Part shown: positions 17,754-25,415 of the stretch, piece after piece
Numbering within the stretch: position 1 is the first letter of the stretch
How the letters are laid out: each line of letters begins with the position of its first letter
Assembly (NCBI GenBank): GCA_965662345.1
Contig: CBFIHE010000009.1
Coordinates: 1 to 64,000, forward strand
Direction: 5' to 3'
DNA length: 64,000 nt
From: UBA6049 sp965662345
GTDB taxonomy: Bacteria > Bacteroidota > Bacteroidia > Flavobacteriales_G > Salibacteraceae
The notes under the pieces: model-generated
The model's database searches: none
What the model was told of the DNA's origin: nothing
The model's input: only the letters and a program-made list of their open reading frames with translations
Translations under genes and position numbers: made by a program

Positions 17754-18871
17754 TGCAATGCGTGATAAAAATCTTTCAATTTTACAGACTCGCTTTCCCA
17801 GTTTAATTCTTGAATGGTTTTAAAACCTTGATTCGTCATACGGCTCAACTCTTCTGTATCTCCCAATAGATGATCTACTTCAGCAGAAATTTGCCTTGGT
17901 TTAAATGGATCCACAAAATATGCTATGCCCTCAAAATTCTCTTGCCAATATTCAATTTCAGACATTATAATGGGCAGGCCTGCAGCCATATACTCAAACG
18001 CCTTATTTGGCAAGGCTATCTTATGGTTCTTAATAGTAGGATTAAATAGAATAAAACCTAACACTCCTTTTTCTTGAGAAAAACGATATACTTCTTCGGC
18101 CTTTCTGAAGCCCCAATAGTTCACTTTTCGCCATCCATCTAGTTCTTCACATTCTTTTCTATATGCCTCAGACTCCCAACTCCCAAAAAGGTGCAGTACC
18201 TCAATCTTCTTGGAGGACCCTACCGACTGAATCATTTCTTTGATGTTTCTTATTCTCATTAATCCCCCAGCATAAACAGCACCTGATTTGGCATTCTGTA
18301 ATTCTTCACTTAAATCTGTTGCTTCAAAAGCCTCTAGAATGGGCAAATTTCGGATGAGATGTCTACTAGGGTGGTCAAATCTCTCAACCAAAGGTACCGC
18401 TACAGAAACCACTGCGCTTAATTTACGAACTACTCTTTGCTCGTAATTCTCAAACCAGTTTGAAATAGCAGTTCGTAGAAACTGAGTAGGAATCCACTCC
18501 TTATCATAAATACTTGCTGCCGTATTTTCATGAGCATCATAGACCACTTTCTTTCCTGATTTTGCGAGCTTTAATGCGGCAGGTAAAAGCTCAGGATCAT
18601 GTATATGATAGATATCTGCATCTACCTCCATCGCTCTGCGCACAGCATGTTTTGCAGTTTGATACATTCGCTCCAATCTATTGCTAGGCATGGGTAGCGG
18701 GTGAATAGTAACCTGATTTTCTACAAATGTTTCTTGCTGCTCAACAGGAACTATTAAATGAACGTCAAAACCAAATTTAGCGAGCGAGGTGCATTCTTTC
18801 TGAAATATTCGAATATCGCTCCAAGTATGTACTGTGGTAATGTGGCAAACGCTTGTTGGGGTATCCTCCAT
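17750..18871 (-). CDS. GT4 glycosyltransferase
   Basis: 373 residues. The N-terminal half has VCHITTVHTWSDIRIFQKE and a HIHDPELLPAAL motif (about 96-107), followed by VVYDAHENT, all common in polysaccharide GT4 enzymes. The donor-binding C-terminal part has VYAGGLMRIRN, HLFGSWES and LPNKAFEYMAAGLPIIMSE. It should add one sugar of the repeat unit from a nucleotide-sugar donor. It comes first in its leftward group and overlaps the C5-epimerase-like lipoprotein gene by 4 nt, so the two are probably co-expressed. Confidence 0.88.
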   Translation of the reverse strand: MEDTPTSVCHITTVHTWSDIRIFQKECTSLAKFGFDVHLIVPVEQQETFVENQVTIHPLPMPSNRLERMYQTAKHAVRRAMEVDADIYHIHDPELLPAALKLAKSGKKVVYDAHENTAASIYDKEWIPTQFLRTAISNWFENYEQRVVRKLSAVVSVAVPLVERFDHPSRHLIRNLPILEAFEATDLSEELQNAKSGAVYAGGLMRIRNIKEMIQSVGSSKKIEVLHLFGSWESEAYRKECEELDGWRKVNYWGFRKAEEVYRFSQEKGVLGFILFNPTIKNHKIALPNKAFEYMAAGLPIIMSEIEYWQENFEGIAYFVDPFKPRQISAEVDHLLGDTEELSRMTNQGFKTIQELNWESESVKLKDFYHALQ

Positions 18872-18956
18872 ATCCTATTCAAAGCGCGAAGTTAAAATTT
18901 AGCCGAGGCGATAAAGACTACAAATTCGTTTATTTGCCTTAACTAATGTGTTTCCT

Positions 18957-19700
18957 ATGAGTGAAGAAATTAACCTAACCACCTTATTTACATTAATTGC
19001 TCAGGCTATAAAGAAGCAGTGGCTTTTGGTACTGGTGTTGTTCTCAATAGGTGCAGTTACAGCCTTTATAGCTGTATCGGTTTTACTTCCTAAAAAATAT
19101 ATTTCGCAGGCTGTGCTCAGGTCTGCCTATTTGAGTGCTGCTGATATAGAAATGAATATGAATCACGTAAATTCAGTCTTAATTGCTAATTCTGTCTTAC
19201 CCACCAATTACCTACCCTATGAAGGTTGTAAAAGTTTCTCCATTAAATCTGAGGGCCAGAATCAAGTTCCAGAAGGGTTTCTAGCGACTTACCACACGAA
19301 CGTTACGGTGGAGTTAGAAACTACATCACCTTCTACTGTGCATGATGTTACTCCAGCAATAAAGCAATATTTTGATACCAATGCTACATACCTTGAGGTG
19401 AAATTGAAAAAGCACAAGGCCCTACGCCAGATGGTTTCATCACTAGAAAAGGTAAGTGAGGATCTTCAAGCCTCTATTCAATCGACTAAAATGAATTCTG
19501 AAGAACTCCTCTTTATTCCAAACACATACAATGAAATAGCTTCTGCCAAGGTCATCTTAGACGAAGATCAAATAATACGAATTGTACAACCCTTTTCTCC
19601 TGCTAAAGAGAAGAGTAACAATGCACTAGCGCTGGCACTCGTTTCTGGTCTACTTTTCGTAATTGCAGGCTTTTTGATTAAAGGTTTTATTGAAGCTTAG
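18957..19700 (+). CDS. Wzz-like chain-length determinant (kinase-free polysaccharide co-polymerase)
   Basis: 247 residues. There is a transmembrane helix at about 24-47, a periplasmic region with a coiled-coil stretch (about 135-185), the QPFSPAKEKSNN motif, and a second membrane helix at about 220-242. This is the Wzz/PCP-1 layout, with no cytoplasmic kinase domain. It is the only gene of the locus on the plus strand and its stop overlaps the convergent wzy-like gene by 4 nt. The ATG at 18957 is preferred to an in-frame GTG three codons upstream. It may set chain length in place of the decayed Wzc at 49-51 kb. Confidence 0.8.
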   Translation: MSEEINLTTLFTLIAQAIKKQWLLVLVLFSIGAVTAFIAVSVLLPKKYISQAVLRSAYLSAADIEMNMNHVNSVLIANSVLPTNYLPYEGCKSFSIKSEGQNQVPEGFLATYHTNVTVELETTSPSTVHDVTPAIKQYFDTNATYLEVKLKKHKALRQMVSSLEKVSEDLQASIQSTKMNSEELLFIPNTYNEIASAKVILDEDQIIRIVQPFSPAKEKSNNALALALVSGLLFVIAGFLIKGFIEA

Positions 19701-20998
19701 GTGAGTTTATTTTGGGTCTTGCCTAAAATAAGATAGCTCAAAACCATTAGCAATAATCCTCCGTGCGTAACAAGTACGATGGTGAAGCCCGAGCTCAATA
19801 AAGTGAAAATAAAGACAAAAAAGAGTCCGAAATATTTGGGGTGAATAGATAGAGCATCAAAGTATTTGAAAATTAATCCAACGAACACCATACCAATAAA
19901 GGCGCCAAGATATCCAAGGTTAATAATGAAGTCTGTTAATACTCCATTATTAGCATTTGTTTGAGCTGAGCCAAAATACCTTTCCCCAACTAGTTTTGCA
20001 GGTTCTAAGTCATATGGGTACTCTATGAAATGGCGCATGAAACCGTAGCTGTAGAAGAGGTTCTCAGACTCAAAAAGCTCTAGGTAGCAACTATTCAAAT
20101 AAGCAGGAAGAAAGAACACTCTACGTACCAATAAAGAGCTAACCTCTAACACTCCTTGCGTTTCTAGGAACATGCCTCCAAGAGCTAACACTACAACAGA
20201 CCCCAACAAAAAAAACAGCTGCATTCTATGATTGGGCAGCATGGCAAATAGAACAACAACCAATACACCAAAAAAGATGCTTTTATGAGGCGACATTAGA
20301 AATACTACCAACATTAATCCTATACCCAATAAAGAAAGGATAACTCTCCTGTTCACCAGTCCGAAACCTATTACAAGAGGAATTAACACCTTTACATACG
20401 GAGAAAAAATGTAACCTACCAGCGGATGAGAGGATAGACTATTCTCTTTGCGGATATCATAAATCATACTGCCGAACTTGAACAGGTCCACATTCCAGTG
20501 AATACTGAAGGCACTAAAAAGCGGTATTAGCAAAGCAATAGCGAGTACAGCCAATACCAATGCCTGTTCTGAAATGGCCAAAGACACGCTTCTAATTTTT
20601 GGTAGCTCAAACCGCTCATAGTTTATTACGAGTAACAAAACGAAAGAAAGAACTATTACCGACCCGTTGCTTCCTGTATTCATCCAATAGATAATATTTG
20701 GAATCAGGAAGAATAGTTGAATTACGGCACTTACAGTAAAAAGAAACCTAGACTTGGTCAACAGGTAGAAGAATGAAGAAAATAGAAAGGCTACTCCCCC
20801 ATATAGCTTGAATTCCCAGCCCATATTAAGAGCCTTAAAGCCCATATAGCCGTAATACTTTGCAACAAAATGAGTGTACTGATAGCTGAACAGCAGAAAA
20901 ATACAGCTCATCAGAAAAAAGTTTACCAGTCTAAAAAGTAACTCTTTGCGAACCACGATGGATTTTGAACCAATTTCTGCTTCTGACTGCATGCTCAC
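19697..20998 (-). CDS. Wzy-like polysaccharide polymerase (predicted)
   Basis: 433 residues with about eleven to twelve hydrophobic spans and a large loop rich in aromatic and charged residues before the last spans (FFLPAYLNSCYLELF, GERYFGSAQTNANNG, LTDFIINLGYLG). Wzy polymerases have little sequence conservation; this call rests on topology, the loop pattern and location next to wzx. The start is GTG overlapping the wzx stop (GTGA), or the ATG two codons later. It would polymerise flipped repeat units at the periplasmic face. Confidence 0.75.
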   Translation of the reverse strand: MSMQSEAEIGSKSIVVRKELLFRLVNFFLMSCIFLLFSYQYTHFVAKYYGYMGFKALNMGWEFKLYGGVAFLFSSFFYLLTKSRFLFTVSAVIQLFFLIPNIIYWMNTGSNGSVIVLSFVLLLVINYERFELPKIRSVSLAISEQALVLAVLAIALLIPLFSAFSIHWNVDLFKFGSMIYDIRKENSLSSHPLVGYIFSPYVKVLIPLVIGFGLVNRRVILSLLGIGLMLVVFLMSPHKSIFFGVLVVVLFAMLPNHRMQLFFLLGSVVVLALGGMFLETQGVLEVSSLLVRRVFFLPAYLNSCYLELFESENLFYSYGFMRHFIEYPYDLEPAKLVGERYFGSAQTNANNGVLTDFIINLGYLGAFIGMVFVGLIFKYFDALSIHPKYFGLFFVFIFTLLSSGFTIVLVTHGGLLLMVLSYLILGKTQNKLT

Positions 20999-22275
20999 AT
21001 ATCTTGGGCTATTCCAGCCTCATATTTTCTGATTGCAAATGCCACTATGGCAAAGTAAACGGAATATGCAATCACTTCAAAGAACACAAAATACAGCAGA
21101 AACTCTTCAAACTCTAGTTCTCGAAAGAAGTAGAGGGAAGCAACCAATCCAAGATAAACGAATGGAAAGATATTCGCCAACCGAAGCTCTTTCAATGCTG
21201 GAAGTACGTTACTTAACGGAGACACAACAAACTTTATGGCATAACTAAAAGTAAGAGTAGATACAATTTGTCCTGCATAGCGCCATTCTTCACCAAAAAT
21301 GAAGGTAAAAACAAATTCTCCAGTAAAGAATAAAAAGACAGTGAAGGTTAGGGCCGTGCCCCCAAGAATAATCACTAACCTATTAAACTCCTTCTTCAAA
21401 CTATTCCGTTCTGCAATATTGGATGAAATTCGTTGGAAGTACACATTACTCACTGAAATAGCTATTAGCGATAGCGGCACAAAAACATATTGTCTTGAGA
21501 AGTTGAAATGCCCAAGTTCTTCTGACGCAAAGTAAATACCAATCAGAAACAAAGAAAGATGTTGGGCAATATCGTTGGCTAGTGTACCTACCACATTGTA
21601 GGCTGGAAATTGAATATACTCTTTAGCTACAACTGGTAATTCTCTCCATCGAAATGAGCCTTTAAATCCGCCTGTTTTAGAGAAGAATAGCCACAAAAAA
21701 GCCACAAACACCAGCCACCCAATAGCAAAACCAAATATGAGTCCATTTTCTAATCCAATCCAACCTAAGAAAACCGTAAATATGGCAATGGCCGTACCTT
21801 GAACAACCTTGGCTAAAGAAGCTCTTTTGAAAGCCTTGTGACGAGAAAGCCAAAAATTAAGAGGTTTGAACATAGACATCAGCCAAATCATGATTGGGAT
21901 GAAATAGAGTATAACTCCCAGTTCATGCAAGCTGAGCATGCTCACTAATTGATCATAAAACAGACAAATTACGCCAAATAAGAGCCCAGAAAAGAGAAAA
22001 GATACACCAACACTTAACCCAATCAAGTATTTGCTTTTGGAGTCTTCCTTGGGCAGTAAAACTGCCATTTCATAACGCCCACCCACCACGTTAACAAAGA
22101 TTCCTAAGCCAGCTGTAAACAGGGCATAAACACCGTACTGTTCTGGCGAATACAACCGAGCAATTACAGGAGAGAAAAGAATGGGGATTACAGAAGCAAG
22201 AACAGTACCAGTGAGCAGCGTTGTTACATGACCAACAAACTCATTTTTCTCGAAATACTGCTTTATGGCTTTCAT
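20995..22275 (-). CDS. Wzx-type oligosaccharide flippase
   Basis: 426 residues, twelve predicted membrane helices, MOP/MATE fold. The N-terminus has VTTLLTGTVLASVIPILFSPVIARLYSPEQYGVYAL, a pattern typical of Wzx proteins (start helix, then RLYSPExxGxY). It moves undecaprenyl-linked repeat units across the inner membrane. It overlaps the downstream wzy-like gene by 4 nt and begins 34 nt after the acetyltransferase gene. Confidence 0.9.
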   Translation of the reverse strand: MKAIKQYFEKNEFVGHVTTLLTGTVLASVIPILFSPVIARLYSPEQYGVYALFTAGLGIFVNVVGGRYEMAVLLPKEDSKSKYLIGLSVGVSFLFSGLLFGVICLFYDQLVSMLSLHELGVILYFIPIMIWLMSMFKPLNFWLSRHKAFKRASLAKVVQGTAIAIFTVFLGWIGLENGLIFGFAIGWLVFVAFLWLFFSKTGGFKGSFRWRELPVVAKEYIQFPAYNVVGTLANDIAQHLSLFLIGIYFASEELGHFNFSRQYVFVPLSLIAISVSNVYFQRISSNIAERNSLKKEFNRLVIILGGTALTFTVFLFFTGEFVFTFIFGEEWRYAGQIVSTLTFSYAIKFVVSPLSNVLPALKELRLANIFPFVYLGLVASLYFFRELEFEEFLLYFVFFEVIAYSVYFAIVAFAIRKYEAGIAQDM

Positions 22276-22309
22276 TTATCCCATTTAATACAGATAGAAT
22301 CTAAAGTGG

Positions 22310-22888
22310 TTAAACTTTACTGACCTGGTTGTCTTTTAATGTGTAGCGTTCTTGGGACTCTGGACAAATTGCCTCTCCTTCATCGTTAAAGTTCAAACGA
22401 TGTCCATATTCACTCATCCATCCTATTTGCTTTGCGGGATTACCAACTACCAACGCATAGTCTGGAACAGTTTTAGTTACCACGGCACCAGCTCCTATGA
22501 AGGCATATCTTCCAATGTCATGCCCACATACGATAGTCGCATTAGCGCCTATGCTGGCCCCCTTTTTTACGGTAGTTCTTTCGTACTGCCCTCTTCGGTT
22601 TACACCACTTCTTGGATTAGTAACATTGGTAAACACACAAGACGGACCTAAAAACACATCATCTTCACAATTAACCCCTGTATAAATACTCACGTTGTTT
22701 TGAACTTTTACGTTATTCCCCAAGTGAACATCTGGTGATACAACTACATTCTGCCCAATGTTGCATTTTTCTCCTAGTACACACCCTGGCATAATATGCG
22801 AAAAGTGCCAGATTTTTGATCCAGCCCCAATTTCGCAGCCGTCATCAACAACGGCTGTATCATGTATAAAATACGTTTTCTCGCTCAT
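22310..22888 (-). CDS. WbpD/WlbB-type UDP-sugar N-acetyltransferase
   Basis: 192 residues of left-handed beta-helix hexapeptide repeats (IGAGSKIWHFSHIMPG, VSPDVHLGNNVKVQNNVSIYTGV, then FTNVTNPRS). In Pseudomonas and Bordetella this family acetylates the 3-amino group of UDP-2-acetamido-3-amino-2,3-dideoxyglucuronate. The catalytic-type motifs QNNVSIY and FTNVxNPRS are present. It begins 1 nt after the rny stop, so it may be read through from the zapA-rny transcript. WbpI- and WbpB-type partners are in this window; WbpA is not. Confidence 0.87.
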   Translation of the reverse strand: MSEKTYFIHDTAVVDDGCEIGAGSKIWHFSHIMPGCVLGEKCNIGQNVVVSPDVHLGNNVKVQNNVSIYTGVNCEDDVFLGPSCVFTNVTNPRSGVNRRGQYERTTVKKGASIGANATIVCGHDIGRYAFIGAGAVVTKTVPDYALVVGNPAKQIGWMSEYGHRLNFNDEGEAICPESQERYTLKDNQVSKV

Positions 22889-22889
22889 G

Positions 22890-24431
22890 TTATTTAGCTA
22901 CAGAAACAGACCTAAGCTCGCGGATAACAGTTACCCGAACTTGACCTGGATAAGTCATTTCTTTTTCAATCTGATTTGAAATTTTGTACGACAATTCAGA
23001 GGCCATTTGATCGGTTACTTTTTCACTCTCTACCATTACACGCAACTCTCTACCGGCTTGAATAGCATAAGCCTTCGTAACTCCGTCATAGTTTAGAGCT
23101 AAGCTTTCCAAGTCTTTCAAGCGCTGTATATATGATTCAACTACTTCGCGTCTAGCACCAGGTCTGGCACCAGATATGGCATCACATACTTGAACGATTG
23201 GAGAAATTAAACTAGTCATCTCAACCTCATCGTGGTGAGCTCCAATAGCGTTACACACCTCTTTGTTTTCTCCATGTTTTTCAGCCATTTTCATACCCAA
23301 TATGGCGTGTGGCATTTCTGGCTCATCTTCTGGCACTTTTCCAATATCATGCAAAAGACCTGCTCGTTTGGCAATTTTAGGGTTCAAGCCTAATTCACTC
23401 GCCATTACTGCACATAGGTTGGCAACCTCTCTGGAGTGCTGCAATAAATTCTGACCGTAAGAAGAGCGATACTTCATTCGTCCAACCATTTTAACAAGCT
23501 CTGGATGCAAATTGTGGATCCCTAAATCTATTGCGGTACGCTTACCAGTTTCAACTATCTCTTCTTCTATACGCTTAGTAGTTTTACGAACTACCTCTTC
23601 TATTCGTGCAGGGTGAATTCGCCCGTCAGTAACGAGCTGGTGTAAGGATAGCCTCGCTATCTCTCTTCTAACTGGGTCAAAACAAGAAAGAATGATCGCC
23701 TCTGGCGTATCGTCTACAACTACCTCTACACCAGTTGCTGCTTCAATAGCACGAATATTACGCCCTTCTCTACCTATGATACGTCCTTTCACGTCATCAC
23801 TTTCAATGTTAAATACAGACACTGAATTTTCGACCGCATGTTCTGTTGCAACACGTTGGATAGATTGAATAACCACTTTCTTAGCCTCTTTATTGGCATT
23901 GATTTTAGCTTCATCCATTATCTCTTGAATAAGCTGCATAGAGCGAGACCTCGCATCGTCTTCTAGCTCTTTCTTAAGCTCTGTAACGGCCTCTTCTTTT
24001 GAGAGCCCGCTCATATTCTCCAGTTGTTCAACACGCTTGGAGTGAAGCTTTTCAAGTTCAGACTGCCTTTTCTCTACAACCTGTAACTGCTTGTCTAAAT
24101 TAGATCTAATATCCGTTAAACTGCTGTCTTTTTTATTTACATCAGCCAACTTGTTGTTCAAGCTATTCTCTTTCTGCTTAATGCGTTGCTCCGCATTCTT
24201 CATTTTGTCGTTGCGCTGAGAGATAACTTTTTCGTGTTCCTCTTTCATTTGAAGGAACTTCTCTTTGGCTTGAAGAATTTTCTTCTCCTTGCGAATCTCG
24301 CCTTCTGATTCGGCTTCTTCAATAATTTTATTCGCTTTGCCTTCAAGAGACTTTCTCATAAGTGCGTATACGATACCCGCTCCCGCGCCACCGCCAATAA
24401 CCACACCTACCACAATACTTAGTACATCCAT
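22890..24431 (-). CDS. rny: Ribonuclease Y
   Basis: Membrane-anchored endoribonuclease that initiates mRNA decay. The 513 residues run: transmembrane helix (about 3-22), long coiled coil (about 28-190), KH domain with GRIIGREGRNIRAIE (about 215-229) and HD domain with LLQHSREVA and the metal-binding LLHDIGK (about 355-361). The upstream frame extension of 32 codons is low-complexity and overlaps the RNA-like element, so the ATG at 24431 is chosen, giving the normal MDxLxxVVG start. It lies downstream of zapA and the 6S-like RNA and 1 nt before the polysaccharide acetyltransferase gene. Confidence 0.96.
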   Translation of the reverse strand: MDVLSIVVGVVIGGGAGAGIVYALMRKSLEGKANKIIEEAESEGEIRKEKKILQAKEKFLQMKEEHEKVISQRNDKMKNAEQRIKQKENSLNNKLADVNKKDSSLTDIRSNLDKQLQVVEKRQSELEKLHSKRVEQLENMSGLSKEEAVTELKKELEDDARSRSMQLIQEIMDEAKINANKEAKKVVIQSIQRVATEHAVENSVSVFNIESDDVKGRIIGREGRNIRAIEAATGVEVVVDDTPEAIILSCFDPVRREIARLSLHQLVTDGRIHPARIEEVVRKTTKRIEEEIVETGKRTAIDLGIHNLHPELVKMVGRMKYRSSYGQNLLQHSREVANLCAVMASELGLNPKIAKRAGLLHDIGKVPEDEPEMPHAILGMKMAEKHGENKEVCNAIGAHHDEVEMTSLISPIVQVCDAISGARPGARREVVESYIQRLKDLESLALNYDGVTKAYAIQAGRELRVMVESEKVTDQMASELSYKISNQIEKEMTYPGQVRVTVIRELRSVSVAK

Positions 24432-24455
24432 GGTACGATAATCTAGTTTTAAAAA

Positions 24456-24652
24456 CCCGCATAAACCTCGATTTTTGTTTGAGTAAAATCCTGAAAAGTA
24501 CAGGTTTAGAGCTGCCGACTTTCGCAACCTTCCAGTGTCCTATAAATAGAATCCACTCATGAGAGTGTAAACAGGCCTGATTTTGATAATCCGAGCTTCG
24601 CTCATAACGGTAAAAATGTTGATTTTACCAAACGTAACGAGATCTATGCGGG
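24456..24652 (-). ncRNA. ssrS: Candidate 6S RNA
   Basis: This zapA-rny gap can fold into one 197-nt rod. The closing stem pairs 24652-24645 with 24463-24456 (8 bp), 24641-24638 with 24470-24467 (4 bp) and 24633-24621 with 24490-24477 (13 bp, one bulge). The last arm is followed by a short T run. Inside are small hairpins on both sides of an open centre (GAGC-GAA-GCTC on the 5' side, CCTG/CAGG on the 3' side) and an apical CACTC/GAGTG hairpin. Long closing stem, central bubble, size near 190 nt and position after zapA all fit 6S RNA, which inhibits RNA polymerase holoenzyme. I see no clear promoter just upstream, so it may be processed from the zapA mRNA. No covariance model was run. Confidence 0.62.
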
Positions 24653-24683
24653 ATGATTTTCACCCCTTTACGGAGCATTACTT

Positions 24684-24989
24684 TTAAGAACGTTCTACTT
24701 CGTCCAAGTAACTTGATAACCGTTTATTGAGCGTTTGAAGTTGAGAGGTTGTTTCATTCATTGCTAGCTTACCAGAACCATCATGTTCTATAGCTCTATT
24801 GGCAAAAAAAAGTGCCGACATTGCTAGCAAATCTTGTTTATCTCTTACCGCGTAATTCTCTTCTAAATCACGCATATTCTCGTTGACCAATTTGGCCGCT
24901 TTGCGAATACTCTCTTCTTCTTTCCGCTCAATTTTTAGCGGATATACTCGATTTCCCAGTGTGACTTTTATATGAAGTTCATCACTCAT
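24684..24989 (-). CDS. zapA: Cell division protein ZapA
   Basis: 101 residues. ZapA tetramers bundle FtsZ filaments. Seen: the short N-terminal beta part (IKVTLGNRVYPLKIERKEEE), the helical middle (AAKLVNENMRDLEENYAVRDKQDLLAMSALFFANRA) and a C-terminal coiled coil. It begins 5 nt after a small coiled-coil gene and is followed by the 6S-like RNA and rny. Confidence 0.88.
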   Translation of the reverse strand: MSDELHIKVTLGNRVYPLKIERKEEESIRKAAKLVNENMRDLEENYAVRDKQDLLAMSALFFANRAIEHDGSGKLAMNETTSQLQTLNKRLSSYLDEVERS

Positions 24990-24994
24990 GGTTC

Positions 24995-25285
24995 TTACTT
25001 ATTCAACATGGCAATACATTCATCTACTTCTCTCATCAGCTCTTTAACCCTCTTCTTCATCTCTGTTCTATCTTCCTGCTCATCGGGTATGGCATTTACT
25101 ATGCGTAACGCCTCTTTTTCTTGCTGCAATTGCCTTATATCTTGTTTTAGTGCTTCATTTTGACGCACTAGGTCATCGCGTTCTTGAACTAAACGATTAA
25201 CGTTATCAATAGAGATTTGGTGTAATTCCATTAACCGATTGATTCGTTTCTCCAACGCGGTTAATGATAACTTGTAATCTTCCAT
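24995..25285 (-). CDS. Small coiled-coil protein upstream of zapA
   Basis: 96 residues, almost wholly charged heptads (LEKRINRLMELHQ, RLVQERDDLVRQNEALKQDIRQLQQEKEAL) with no catalytic motif. The size and coiled-coil content are like ZapB, and the gene precedes zapA by 5 nt, so a divisome role is likely, but sequence alone does not prove homology. A promoter with good -33 and -7 elements lies upstream. Confidence 0.75.
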   Translation of the reverse strand: MEDYKLSLTALEKRINRLMELHQISIDNVNRLVQERDDLVRQNEALKQDIRQLQQEKEALRIVNAIPDEQEDRTEMKKRVKELMREVDECIAMLNK

Positions 25286-25307
25286 ATCCGATGTTAAACG
25301 TACTATG

Positions 25308-25338
25308 CAAATGTAGGCTGCACATGTGAGGAAACAAA
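25308..25338 (-). promoter_or_regulatory. Promoter of the coiled-coil-zapA-6S-rny unit
   Basis: Minus strand TTTG (25338-25335), 19-nt spacer, then TACATTTG (25315-25308). Both elements and the spacing agree with the Bacteroidota promoter consensus. The first ATG follows after 22 nt. Confidence 0.72.
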
Positions 25339-25401
25339 TTTTTAACGTGGGTATTGTGATAATACGATGTAGAGATGCTTCAGCCCAAGCGACCCAAAAC
25401 T

Positions 25402-25409
25402 TAGATTTG
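25402..25409 (+). promoter_or_regulatory. Putative -7 element (TAGATTTG) of the M23 peptidase gene
   Basis: Exact TAnnTTTG match, 6 nt before the ATG at 25416. Transcription would start within a few bases of the start codon. Confidence 0.5.
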
Positions 25410-25415
25410 TCTTTA

